Shown piece after piece: positions 34,218-42,650 of a stretch of 64,000 bases of DNA. Each line of letters starts with the position of its first letter. Within the stretch, counting starts at the first letter, position 1. The notes under the pieces are model-generated. The model was not told the DNA's origin, made no database searches, and saw only the letters and a list, made by a program, of their open reading frames with translations. This DNA comes from CBDFKV01 sp965249035 (GTDB lineage Bacteria; Pseudomonadota; Gammaproteobacteria; Arenicellales; Poriferihabitantaceae). The DNA lies in assembly GCA_965249035.1 (NCBI GenBank), contig CBDFKV010000006.1, positions 1 through 64,000 of the forward strand, in the 5' to 3' direction. The position numbers and the translations under genes were made by a program.

Positions 34218-34424
34218 CTAGGAACTATCACTAGGAACTATCAATTGGGTATTCAGTATACCAGAACGAGAAAAGGGCACTCCAGGTTGGTTGCCGCCGT
34301 ATAGTTGACTATTACAATCGGCGGCTTTGGATATATTTCTGCCCGATTGAAAAGTAAAGCCCATTGGCAGACAGGTGCTTCGCTCAATTGAACTCGCCGC
34401 ATCAAACAGCCAGTATCGGTTCAC
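34218..34424 (-). CDS. Small hypothetical protein with strong ribosome site
   Basis: A 68-codon frame begins at GTG, preceded by AAGGAGGT at ideal spacing, one of the best Shine-Dalgarno sequences in the window. The product (VNRYWLFDAASSIERSTC at its start) has no signal peptide or membrane segment, has two Cys, and matches no family I know. It lies between nlpC-like and ankyrin genes on the same strand. It could be a real small protein or the remnant of a longer gene. Confidence 0.4.
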   Translation of the reverse strand: MNRYWLFDAASSIERSTCLPMGFTFQSGRNISKAADCNSQLYGGNQPGVPFSRSGILNTQLIVPSDSS

Positions 34425-34476
34425 TACACCTCCTTTTTAAAACCTGGTTGAGTCCAGATGCTGTGAGCAAGCTGAC

Positions 34477-34932
34477 TCAAAGCACACGCTTGGCTTTCCA
34501 GTAGTGTTTATCCCAGTAGCCATTTTTCAAGCTGGATTGCGTGACACCGGCAGTGGGCGACGCATGAATAAAGCGCTGATCGCGGACATAGATGCCGACG
34601 TGACGCCGAAACAAACCAGTCTTAAAAAACACCAAGTCGCCTTCGCGTAAATTGCGCCGTAATACCCGCCTGCCCTGATCTTCCTGTGCATCAGTGGTGC
34701 GTGGCAAGCTGATGCTGTACACATCAATATAGGCGTTTTGTACAAATGCAGAACAATCGACGCCGCGCTTGTTGCCGCCACCCATGCGATATGGCGTGCC
34801 GCGCCAATTTTGATAGTAACTTAGCAAGCGCTGCTCGGCTGATTTAGTTGAGGATTGGCTAAAGCTGGTGCAGCCGGCTAGCATAGTAGCCGAAAATACA
34901 ATAATTATTAGCTTGATAACAAGGTGTTGCAA
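34477..34932 (-). CDS. NlpC/P60 family lipoprotein, cell-wall endopeptidase
   Basis: The 151-residue protein has a lipoprotein signal with lipobox MLAGC (lipidated Cys at about 21). The NlpC/P60 papain-like domain has its catalytic Cys in GVDCSAFVQ, His in RRHVGIYV and the polar third residue in FIHASP. It likely cleaves D-gamma-Glu to diaminopimelate bonds in peptidoglycan stem peptides. It is similar in size to E. coli NlpC and MepS. The start is TTG, overlapping the end of the GIY-YIG gene by 25 bp, so the two are translationally linked. Confidence 0.9.
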   Translation of the reverse strand: MQHLVIKLIIIVFSATMLAGCTSFSQSSTKSAEQRLLSYYQNWRGTPYRMGGGNKRGVDCSAFVQNAYIDVYSISLPRTTDAQEDQGRRVLRRNLREGDLVFFKTGLFRRHVGIYVRDQRFIHASPTAGVTQSSLKNGYWDKHYWKAKRVL

Positions 34933-35387
34933 TCGATACTTAGATCAAAATGGATGACTTGAGAGGCTACTCGCAAGGCATGAACTGAACTTGAATAAAA
35001 CAGGTGGGAATGGCATTGACAATCGCTAGCACCAAAGCCTGCAATGGGTCTAGTTACTTGGTCTAGCCCGCTAAGGCTGGCTGCCCAAGCACATTCTTGA
35101 TTACTGCCGGTTTGGCTGGCAAAAACCCAGACTGGTTTAGCCAACGACCGTAAATAGTCGAGATGCCAATAAAGTTTCTTATCAACCCTGAGGTGACGAT
35201 TGACACGCGCACGAATCCCACCCGGACCAAAAGCGCTGCCTACGTACGCATAATATCCTTCTGCAAACTGACACTCGCCCAAGTGCCCTACTGACAAAGC
35301 CTTAGCAGAATCTAGATGCAACTGAATTAGATAATTACCACCGATGGTGGGTAAGCCGTTTAGCGCACTGGCGGCTGGCTCAGCCAA
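34908..35387 (-). CDS. GIY-YIG (DUF123) family protein
   Basis: The 159-residue protein has a DUF123-type GIY-YIG domain: GGNYLIQLHL, then GYYAYVGSAFGPGGIRARVNRHLR and KLYWHLDYL. The Gly-Tyr-Tyr, Arg and His positions of the fold are present. Function is unproven; related domains are found in nucleases. The start is a TTG overlapping the stop of the upstream glutaredoxin-like gene, and the 3' end overlaps the nlpC-like gene. An internal start cannot be excluded. Confidence 0.8.
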   Translation of the reverse strand: MAEPAASALNGLPTIGGNYLIQLHLDSAKALSVGHLGECQFAEGYYAYVGSAFGPGGIRARVNRHLRVDKKLYWHLDYLRSLAKPVWVFASQTGSNQECAWAASLSGLDQVTRPIAGFGASDCQCHSHLFYSSSVHALRVASQVIHFDLSIDCNTLLSS

Positions 35388-35640
35388 ACTTGTGCTTTAG
35401 ATACTTGACGATATCCATCGATTCACGCATCCAGCGCTCGGTTCCATCCTCGTTTTTGATGTGTAGGGCCGGCACCATCGTGCTCCCGGTCGCTTCAATC
35501 AATCTTTCCCGATGCGAGCCTTCGAAGGTGTTGTACAGGGCAATTTCCACACCCAGCTCCTGCAACGCGTCGGTAACCCTATAGCAATAGGGGCAGAAAA
35601 AAGAATGATAGAGCACGAGATTGGCGTCTTTGATGGTCAT
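35380..35640 (-). CDS. Glutaredoxin-like / GST N-terminal-domain protein
   Basis: The 86-residue thioredoxin-fold protein has the active site CPYC at about residues 16-19 (SFFCPYCYRV) and the cis-Pro motif TMVPAL. It probably reduces disulfides or glutathione mixed disulfides in the cytoplasm. It is the first gene of a tightly overlapping run with the GIY-YIG and NlpC-like genes. It is close to monothiol/dithiol glutaredoxins annotated as GST N-terminal domain proteins. Confidence 0.88.
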   Translation of the reverse strand: MTIKDANLVLYHSFFCPYCYRVTDALQELGVEIALYNTFEGSHRERLIEATGSTMVPALHIKNEDGTERWMRESMDIVKYLKHKFG

Positions 35641-35786
35641 TTAGCAGATAACACTCGTAGATACTGTCTTCAATTCTATATTTTTTCGTTTAAGTTGGTC
35701 TATATCTCTTGAGTAGCTCGAATGGTTAGCCCAAAAACGGTAGAATTAGGGCTTCATTACTTAGAACAAATCCAATAAATAGAGTC

Positions 35787-37280
35787 ATGACTACCCTACG
35801 TCCATTGATCGCCAGCCTTTTCGCGCTCCTTTGCTTGTCTGTTTCAACTGCAGCATTCTCATCGACTGGTGGCGAAGCTCACTTGATCGACTTAACCGGC
35901 CACTGGGCAGGGCTGATTTCATTAGTATTATTCTTTGCGGCTTACACGCTCGTTATTTTAGAAGAGCAACTGCACCTAAGAAAGTCTAAACCCGTGATGG
36001 TTGCTGCTGGCATTATCTGGGCGCTGGTAGCGGTCGCCTACGCCATGCACGGTGATAAAGTCACCGCCGGGATTCAAGTCCGACACAACCTGCTGGAATA
36101 CGCCGAACTATTCCTCTTCTTATTAGCAGCGATGACTTATATCAACACCATGGATGAACGTGGCGTCTTTAGAATGTTGCGTAGCTGGTTGATTAATAAA
36201 GGTTTTACTTTAAGGCAAGTCTTTTGGATCACTGGCTTACTGGCGTTCTTCATTTCCCCCATTGCTGATAACCTAACCACAGCGCTGCTGATGGTTGCGG
36301 TCGTCATGGCGGTCGGTGGTAGCAATAAGAAGTTTGTGGTGGTTTCCTGTATTAACGTCGTGGTTGCGGCAAACGCGGGCGGCGCATTTAGCCCGTTTGG
36401 CGACATCACCACTTTAATGGTCTGGCAAAAAGGCATCGTTCAGTTCAGCGAATTTTTCGCCATCTTCTTGCCATCGGTTGTCAACTGGATAGTGCCCGCC
36501 ACGATCATGTCAATGACCGTCTCTAACGAAAGACCTGAGGCAGTTGACTCCCACGCACGCTTACGTCATGGTGGATTATTCGTCATTTTCTTGTTCTTGC
36601 TAACCATCTCAATGGCAGTCATGGGCCATAGCTTCCTACACTTGCCACCTGTGATCGGCATGATGACCGGTCTTGGCTTATTGAAGTTTTTCGGTTTTTA
36701 CTTAAAACGCCGAGACCATCGAATTAATAAAACCGCTAAAGCAGTTGAAGTCGAACAAACCGCGTTTAATTTAGAAATTGAAGATAAGCAAAGTAACCGC
36801 GAGAGTGACATGAGCGCTGAATTCAATAAAAACCCCGCGCGTAAAGAGTTTAATATCTTTGGCTCGCTGGAGCGCGCTGAGTGGGATACGCTGATGTTCT
36901 TCTACGGCGTAGTACTGTGCGTTGGCGGTCTAGGCACCTTCGGCTACTTAGCCATGATCTCAGAAGTGTCCTACGGCCTGATTGGCCCAACTTGGTCAAA
37001 TATCGGTGTCGGCATCTTATCCGCCATTATCGATAACATCCCAGTGATGTTTGCTGTCCTCACCATGATGCCGGAAATGGGCCATAACCAATGGCTGCTG
37101 GTGACATTGACCGCCGGGGTTGGTGGCTCATTATTGTCAATAGGCTCCGCCGCAGGGGTTGCCGTAATGGGACAAGCGCGCGGGGTGTACACCTTTTTCG
37201 CCCACCTCAAATGGACTTGGGCGATCGCTCTGGGTTACATAGCGAGCATCATCGTGCACCTATTAATTAACGGTACCTAG
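35787..37280 (+). CDS. nhaD: NhaD-type sodium/proton antiporter
   Basis: The 497-residue protein has about 12-13 transmembrane segments and an N-terminal signal-like hydrophobic stretch. It belongs to the NhaD family (ArsB/NhaD superfamily), which exports Na+ or Li+ at alkaline pH and is common in halophiles and marine Vibrio. Conserved segments include FFISPIADNLTTALLMVAVVM, NAGGAFSPFGDITTLMVWQ and SAIIDNIPVMFAVLTMM, with acidic and polar residues in membrane segments. A charged cytoplasmic loop lies near residues 310-360. Transcribed alone. Confidence 0.93.
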   Translation: MTTLRPLIASLFALLCLSVSTAAFSSTGGEAHLIDLTGHWAGLISLVLFFAAYTLVILEEQLHLRKSKPVMVAAGIIWALVAVAYAMHGDKVTAGIQVRHNLLEYAELFLFLLAAMTYINTMDERGVFRMLRSWLINKGFTLRQVFWITGLLAFFISPIADNLTTALLMVAVVMAVGGSNKKFVVVSCINVVVAANAGGAFSPFGDITTLMVWQKGIVQFSEFFAIFLPSVVNWIVPATIMSMTVSNERPEAVDSHARLRHGGLFVIFLFLLTISMAVMGHSFLHLPPVIGMMTGLGLLKFFGFYLKRRDHRINKTAKAVEVEQTAFNLEIEDKQSNRESDMSAEFNKNPARKEFNIFGSLERAEWDTLMFFYGVVLCVGGLGTFGYLAMISEVSYGLIGPTWSNIGVGILSAIIDNIPVMFAVLTMMPEMGHNQWLLVTLTAGVGGSLLSIGSAAGVAVMGQARGVYTFFAHLKWTWAIALGYIASIIVHLLINGT

Positions 37281-37826
37281 CACGCCATTTTCTAAATTCA
37301 ATTGCAAATGGCCTTGCTGAAATATTGGCTGCACTAGGGGCGGCGAGCCGCTTTCTTTTGGAGCGGCGTTAGGGATTTCCAAGGCGTAACGATAAGCTGA
37401 TTTCGCCTGATAGGTGCGCCCTTTGGGGCTATTCGCTTCGGCCTGCATGGCTTTTACATCAACCAATTGGCCAGCGACATCAAAAAACCCAATGTCCAGG
37501 TCAACAAAAACGTTGCGCATATGAAAGACAGATCGTGATTCGACTGGGAAAACGAATAATATGGCGGTATCAGCGGCTGACTCCGGACAAATCCATTGGT
37601 AGCCTGCTGCATGTTCGACACCTTCATCAGCCACTCGCACCGCCAGTGTTTGGGTGCCTGCGTCAGAACTGAAGCTCAGAGTGTGTTGCTTCATAACGTC
37701 CCAACCCATGGTTGAGATTCGACAGCGCGCTTCCCCCGCTGCCACTGGCGTTATACTAGACAGACTTAGCAGCAGCGCCCATAGGCTCGGCTGACCAGTC
37801 AGTGCTTTTATTGAGCTTGTCTTCAT
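37263..37826 (-). CDS. DUF192 family exported protein
   Basis: The 187-residue protein has a signal peptide (LLLSLSSITPVAAG, cleavage about 30). The DUF192 fold is recognised by FHMRNVFVDLDIGFFDVAGQLVDVKAMQ and the closing YRYALEIPN. In this family the motif is usually WMKNTxxPLDIxF; here FHMRNVFVDLDIGF is a modest variant. Function unknown. The gene overlaps the end of nhaD by 18 bp on the opposite strand (convergent). Confidence 0.8.
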   Translation of the reverse strand: MKTSSIKALTGQPSLWALLLSLSSITPVAAGEARCRISTMGWDVMKQHTLSFSSDAGTQTLAVRVADEGVEHAAGYQWICPESAADTAILFVFPVESRSVFHMRNVFVDLDIGFFDVAGQLVDVKAMQAEANSPKGRTYQAKSAYRYALEIPNAAPKESGSPPLVQPIFQQGHLQLNLENGVLGTVN

Positions 37827-37860
37827 TCTCCAACTTTACCAATTCTTCTAAAAGATCGCC

Positions 37861-38505
37861 ATGCCCGAAGCCAGCACCCTGTTACTATTTACCAGCGCAG
37901 CGATCTTGCTCACTTTGATGCCCGGCCCGGACAACCTGTTTGTCCTTACTCTGGGTATTACCGAAGGCCCTAAGCCCGCAGTAACGACAGCGTTCGGATT
38001 AGCCTCTGGCTGCCTGATCCATACCGCTGCTGTTGCCCTGGGCATTACCGCCCTATTTCAAACCTACCCTGGCGCACTCACCGCAATCCAATGGCTGGGC
38101 GTTTTGTATTTACTGTATCTAGCTTGGCGCACGATCCAAAGCCGCCATCAATTTCTACACGCGGATAGTCAAGCAGCGCCTATAAAGCACCGCAGCCAAA
38201 AACAGCTATTCAGTCGCGGGCTAATCATGAATGTGCTCAATCCTAAAGTGGCCTTATTCTTTTTGGCCTTTCTGCCGCAATTTGTCGACTCCAGTCTTGG
38301 TAACCCAGCGCTACAAATCACCCTATTCGGCTTTATCTTTTTCTTAGAGACGGCAATTATTTTCTCACTACTGGGCTATACCGCAGGCAGCTTTAATCGC
38401 TTTTTAGTTACTAACCGCAATATTCAACCGATTCTGGCCTGGGTGACCGCCGCGGTTTTCTTACTGCTGGCACTACGGCTTGCCTGGGGCTTTAGTCCTC
38501 AATGA
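37861..38505 (+). CDS. LysE/RhtB family amino-acid exporter
   Basis: The 214-residue protein has six hydrophobic segments. LMPGPDNLFVLTLGITEGPKPA is the family signature near the N-terminus. RGLIMNVLNPKVALFFLAFLPQF is the second conserved region. It exports homoserine, threonine, lysine or similar compounds; substrate cannot be told from sequence. It overlaps the PNPOx-like gene by 14 bp in convergent orientation. Confidence 0.92.
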   Translation: MPEASTLLLFTSAAILLTLMPGPDNLFVLTLGITEGPKPAVTTAFGLASGCLIHTAAVALGITALFQTYPGALTAIQWLGVLYLLYLAWRTIQSRHQFLHADSQAAPIKHRSQKQLFSRGLIMNVLNPKVALFFLAFLPQFVDSSLGNPALQITLFGFIFFLETAIIFSLLGYTAGSFNRFLVTNRNIQPILAWVTAAVFLLLALRLAWGFSPQ

Positions 38506-39040
38506 TTCCAGTTGGTTTGCCATCGATACTTACGCGGTTGCGTTCATCCCAATAACGTTCAACCCCTGCTCTGCCTCCTTTGCGTTCGGCCCATACATCC
38601 ATCAGGTCGCGATCACCTTCATAGGCATACAGCGGCACTCCAAACCCGCAGGAAGTTTGTAACGACTCCACGCTGAAATCGAATAACTGTCTACTGGCAT
38701 CGTTAGCCGGGAATAACGCCGACAATTCGTCCCAAGCATCATCGCGCGGGTGAATAACTCTGGCAGTGCCGTACAAGCGCAGAATCTTCGATTTACCCTC
38801 AAAGGCACAAAACATCACAGTCATGCGTCCATCGGTGCGCACGTGAGCCGCAGTTTCATTGCCACTGCCACTCAAATTCATCCACAGCACACGTGTTGGG
38901 CTTAATACGCGTAGTGAATCAGTGCCCTTGGGCGACATATTAATTCGGCTATCCACGTCTGCGGTGGCCACAAAAAACAGCTTCTGTACCTCAATAAATG
39001 TCTGCAGCACGGGAGTGATTTCTGAATAAAATTTTGCCAT
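38492..39040 (-). CDS. Pyridoxamine 5'-phosphate oxidase-like FMN-binding protein
   Basis: The 182-residue split-barrel flavin fold has FVATADVDSRINMSPKGTDSLRVLS in the first half and GNETAAHVRTDGRMTVMFCAFEGKSKILRLYGTARV in the second. This is the pattern of general PNPOx-family proteins rather than PdxH. Reaction unknown. Adjacent to an FAD oxidoreductase gene on the same strand (40 bp apart). Confidence 0.85.
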   Translation of the reverse strand: MAKFYSEITPVLQTFIEVQKLFFVATADVDSRINMSPKGTDSLRVLSPTRVLWMNLSGSGNETAAHVRTDGRMTVMFCAFEGKSKILRLYGTARVIHPRDDAWDELSALFPANDASRQLFDFSVESLQTSCGFGVPLYAYEGDRDLMDVWAERKGGRAGVERYWDERNRVSIDGKPTGIIED

Positions 39041-39080
39041 GATTGTCTGTTAATTAATTTTAAGTATGTTGAGATGATGT

Positions 39081-40334
39081 TTAGAGTTGGCCGTCAGCTG
39101 AGGTCGCGTTGATTTCTTGCATCAATGCGCTATCTTGATAGCGCTGCGGTGAAAAGTATTTGGCGTAGCTCGGCAAGCTAGATTGGTTCAGATGATCGGC
39201 GCATAGCTCTCCTGCTGCACAGGCTGCCATGGTGCCATAGCCAGCCAGCGCGCTCACCACATGCAAATTATCCGCAAGCTTGCCAATCACCGGCAAATTC
39301 TCTTGGGTGCGGGTGTAATAGCCCGCAAACTGCACCACCGGTGTGGGTATTTTATCGACGTAACTTGCAAGCCCGGGAATGAAACGAGTCGCCCCACGCA
39401 TGACGATATCAGCAAAGCCATTATCTGACTCAATTGACCATTGTGGCGCTTCCGTTTGAGTATTAAACGCCCAGCCCAATTTGATCTGATGGCGGCCTTC
39501 GGGCTTTATATGCAAACCAGCCGGATACTCAGCGAGCAGATGTGAAAACTGGGCATCGCTATTAATCAGCTCCAACTCTTCATCCGACCAGTTAAGTCGT
39601 TGCTTGTCCGCATAGATGGTAAATGGCATATCGCGCGGAATAACTCCAGCCGGATCAGGAATCACAAATTTACGCTGAGGAACTGAGTAGATCGGTAAAT
39701 CGATATCCAAATAGTGCGCAAGCTGGGAAGTAAATGGCCCGCCACTAAGAATCAATTGTTGTGTATGCAAGTGGCGCTGATTATCGAGACTGATCTGATA
39801 GCCCTTGGCACGCGGTTTAATATCGGTAATGTCAGCCTGAACCAACTTGACCCCATTGGCGCGAGCCAGCTTCAGCATCAGACTACCTAAAGCGTAAACA
39901 TCTATTGCCCCTGCACGATGGATATGTAAAACCTGCTGAACTGCGGGATCCAAATAGGGCTTTTGCGTGCGTATTTGCTGATGGTCATCCAATATCGAAA
40001 TAGTGTCCGTGGATTGATCCGGGTCCGTCGGAAAAATATGGTGGCCTTTGTGGTGGCTCACAAAATCATAGCCAAAATACGTCATATCAAACGCCTGTGG
40101 ATACTGCTTTAGCAGTGCTTCCATTAAATCAATGCTATGGCTGACAAAGTCATTCATACTCGGTTGCGGCCAGTATTCCCGAAAGTTTTCCCCCGACTGG
40201 CTGGTGGTAAATGACAGTGGCGCCAACTTGTCAATCAACACAATATCATGCTGCTGATACTGATTACTGAGATAGTAAGCGCACGCAACGCCCGCTATGC
40301 CCGCCCCGCAAATAGTGATAGCTGCTGGCTGCAT
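39081..40334 (-). CDS. FAD-dependent oxidoreductase (DAO family)
   Basis: The 417-residue protein has an N-terminal Rossmann motif GAGIAGVACAYYLS followed by VLIDK, typical of glycine/D-amino-acid oxidase-like flavoproteins. A C-terminal closing region (LHVVSALAGYGTMAACAAGELCADHL) contacts the flavin. I chose the start MQPAAITICGAG (40334), because the longer frame from 40448 overlaps mutM by 100 bp and adds residues with no homology. It starts 14 bp after the mutM stop. Substrate unknown. Confidence 0.88.
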   Translation of the reverse strand: MQPAAITICGAGIAGVACAYYLSNQYQQHDIVLIDKLAPLSFTTSQSGENFREYWPQPSMNDFVSHSIDLMEALLKQYPQAFDMTYFGYDFVSHHKGHHIFPTDPDQSTDTISILDDHQQIRTQKPYLDPAVQQVLHIHRAGAIDVYALGSLMLKLARANGVKLVQADITDIKPRAKGYQISLDNQRHLHTQQLILSGGPFTSQLAHYLDIDLPIYSVPQRKFVIPDPAGVIPRDMPFTIYADKQRLNWSDEELELINSDAQFSHLLAEYPAGLHIKPEGRHQIKLGWAFNTQTEAPQWSIESDNGFADIVMRGATRFIPGLASYVDKIPTPVVQFAGYYTRTQENLPVIGKLADNLHVVSALAGYGTMAACAAGELCADHLNQSSLPSYAKYFSPQRYQDSALMQEINATSADGQL

Positions 40335-40347
40335 TAATCGTCTTTTC

Positions 40348-41160
40348 TTAGGTTTGACATTGCGGACAAAAATAACTGGCGCGCTGGCCAATGACGCAGC
40401 GCCTAATTGCTGAACCGCACTGGTCGCAGGCATCACCTTCGCGGCCATAGACCCCTAACTCTTGGGCGAAATAACCGGGCTGACTATCGCTTTGGGTGAA
40501 GTCATTCAAGGTGGTACCACCAGCTTTAATCGCCTGATTGAGCACCTGCCGTATCGCCGTATGCAATCGTTGGTAGCGCTGCTTTGAAACCCGTCCAGCG
40601 GCACGCGTTGGCCGTATTCCAGCACGATATAAAGACTCACTGGCATAGATATTGCCAACTCCCACTACGGTCTTGCTGTCCATGATGAAGTTTTTAATAG
40701 CTTGCTGTCGCTTACGTGACTTTACAAACAGTGTGTCGGCGCTGAATTCTTCGCTGAGTGGCTCCGGCCCGAGTTTAGCAATCAAGGCATGCGTTTCAGG
40801 GTGTTCACCCCCCCACAACAAACAACCAAACCGCCGCGGATCATTAAAGCGCAAGATCTTGGTGCCTGTCACTAAATCAACATGATCATGCTTTTCGATG
40901 GGAACATCACTGTTCACGATTCGCATTGAACCTGACATTCCTAAGTGCCAAATCATGCTGCCGCGATCCGTATCGATTAACAGGTATTTGCCTCGGCGTC
41001 GCACGGCTTCAATTACCTGCCCGGCAACCCGATCGCTCAGGTCGGTAGGAACCGGCCAGCGTAAGTTGGCATTTCGAACCACCAAGGCGGCGATTCGTTG
41101 GCCACATAAGTGCGGTGCAATTCCCAAGCGGGTAGTTTCAACTTCTGGCAATTCTGGCAT
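40348..41160 (-). CDS. mutM: Formamidopyrimidine-DNA glycosylase (MutM/Fpg)
   Basis: The 270-residue base-excision repair enzyme removes 8-oxoguanine and ring-opened purines. The N-terminal PELPEVETT has the catalytic Pro1 and Glu2. The helix-two-turn-helix region contains FIMDSKTVVGVGNIYASESL. The C-terminal zinc finger is CDQCGSAIRRCVIGQR followed by CPQC. Full length for the family and followed by the FAD oxidoreductase gene. Confidence 0.96.
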   Translation of the reverse strand: MPELPEVETTRLGIAPHLCGQRIAALVVRNANLRWPVPTDLSDRVAGQVIEAVRRRGKYLLIDTDRGSMIWHLGMSGSMRIVNSDVPIEKHDHVDLVTGTKILRFNDPRRFGCLLWGGEHPETHALIAKLGPEPLSEEFSADTLFVKSRKRQQAIKNFIMDSKTVVGVGNIYASESLYRAGIRPTRAAGRVSKQRYQRLHTAIRQVLNQAIKAGGTTLNDFTQSDSQPGYFAQELGVYGREGDACDQCGSAIRRCVIGQRASYFCPQCQT

Positions 41161-41182
41161 TTAATCAAGCAGGCACATTGAT

Positions 41183-41719
41183 TCAGTGACGATATTCTTC
41201 GAGTTTAAATTCTACACTGCGATCTCCATCGCTGAGCCAAATCGTTTGGTCTTGCACGGTGCAATGCAGTGCTGCATTTCGATGAATCAAACCAACAGCA
41301 GCGGACTCGTCATAGCTAATATTCATCACCTTTAACTTCGGAAGCTTGGCAAAAGCTGCTTTATTTTGCTGCCACCACAACGCTGCCTTGTGGGCCTGAA
41401 AGGTATAGACCAGCACCATTTGCGCCCGCCCGCTGGCACGCCGCAATCGTCGCTCATCGATCTGGCCCAAATCGATCCATGATCGGATATCACCATTTAA
41501 GGCTTTTAGCCACAAATCCGGCTCATCGTCCACGCTCAAGCCCTTACCAAATTCCAGGCGTTCTTCTGCGTTGAGCGCAAAAGCCAACACCCGAATGAGT
41601 ACCCGCTGTTCTGTTTCAGACGGATGCTGCGCCAACGTCAGCGGATAGCTACCATAGTGATTGCGATCCATATCTGCCACGTCTAGCGTCAGCTTGATCA
41701 CCGTCGATTTAATCGCCAT
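41183..41719 (-). CDS. yaeQ: YaeQ family protein
   Basis: The 178-residue YaeQ protein has a PD-(D/E)XK nuclease-like fold of unknown role. Typical segments are KSTVIKLTLDVADMDRNHYGSYPLTLAQHPSETEQRVLIRVLAF (shown only in part by its DMDRNHY motif), ERLEFGKGLSVDDEPDLW and LWWQQN. It overlaps arfB by 11 bp in the order arfB-yaeQ, a neighbourhood seen in other gammaproteobacteria. Confidence 0.93.
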   Translation of the reverse strand: MAIKSTVIKLTLDVADMDRNHYGSYPLTLAQHPSETEQRVLIRVLAFALNAEERLEFGKGLSVDDEPDLWLKALNGDIRSWIDLGQIDERRLRRASGRAQMVLVYTFQAHKAALWWQQNKAAFAKLPKLKVMNISYDESAAVGLIHRNAALHCTVQDQTIWLSDGDRSVEFKLEEYRH

Positions 41720-42116
41720 CTATTGATACCTTACGGCGCATTGCCTTGATTTTTCCTTTACGCGTTTTAGCATCCAGGCGCTTAGCTTTTGCCCTCTTAG
41801 AGGGCTTGGTTGCACGCCTTCGCTTGGGCGGCTGGCGCTCTTCATCGACTAAATTGTTGAGCCGGACGATAGCCGCTACGCGGTTCTTTTCTTGGCTGCG
41901 ATATTCCTGCGACTTAATAATGATGACGCCGTAACGTGAGATACGAGCATCGTTGCGTGCCAGTAGTCGCGCCTTAACCGCTTCCGACAAAGACGACGCG
42001 CGCACATCAAAACGCAACTGCACCGCAGACGATACTTTATTGACGTTCTGCCCACCCGCGCCTTGAGCGCGAATTGCAGTCCATTCAATTTCATTGTCGG
42101 GAATACGGGAAACCAT
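41709..42116 (-). CDS. arfB: Alternative ribosome-rescue factor ArfB
   Basis: The 135-residue peptidyl-tRNA hydrolase acts on stalled ribosomes. The release-factor-like domain has the GGQ motif in RAQGAGGQNVNKVSSAVQL (about 16-34). The basic C-terminal tail (KPSKRAKAKRLDAKTRKG) inserts into the empty mRNA channel in the known family mechanism. Directly upstream of yaeQ. Confidence 0.95.
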   Translation of the reverse strand: MVSRIPDNEIEWTAIRAQGAGGQNVNKVSSAVQLRFDVRASSLSEAVKARLLARNDARISRYGVIIIKSQEYRSQEKNRVAAIVRLNNLVDEERQPPKRRRATKPSKRAKAKRLDAKTRKGKIKAMRRKVSIDGD

Positions 42117-42308
42117 CGGCGTTAGTGTAATCGATCAGATTCGGTTTATTTAGCCCTAATTTGGTGTCGCCATTTTTACTAAACCAAGCCCTAAAGTGAG
42201 ACAGGGGTTATGTTGAAATTGTAGGGTGCGGCACCGCCGGTCATATTAACCCGGCATGTTAATGGCGTGCATATTGCAAAGGAGCATCTACAGCAAAACA
42301 CCCTATCA

Positions 42309-42390
42309 GTCATTACGAGGAGCGCAGCGACGCGGTAATCCATATTGCACGGCAAACCGATAGATCGCCGCGCTATGCTCGCGACGACTG
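42309..42390. repeat. Intact REP-like inverted pair
   Basis: Left arm GTCATTACGAGGAGCGCAGC, continuing GACGCGGTAAT. The right arm is complementary in outline (GATCGCCGCGCTATGCTCGC, then GACGACTG). It is the same repeat type as the one carrying the IS1111-type element near 29367-30875. It lies in the 534-bp gap between arfB and nhaB. Nothing else was recognised in the rest of that gap apart from the nhaB leader. Confidence 0.65.
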
Positions 42391-42650
42391 TAGCTTGTTC
42401 GGTCGGTATTTTGCTGCCGGATTAATATCAGCAAGATGTTTACGTTTTCGCTATCCCGTTGGCTGCCCACGTTTCAAGGAAAACTAGCCAGAGGATAGCT
42501 TCCCTAATTCTGTAAAATTCTATGACAATGCGCCGAGCGGGAATTGCTGCTTTACTTCATTCACTATGGTTCTTTAACCCTTACTTAAGGTAAAATAAAC
42601 AGTGGAACCATTCAGTCTAGCCTACTACCACAACAAGAAAGGTATCGCTC

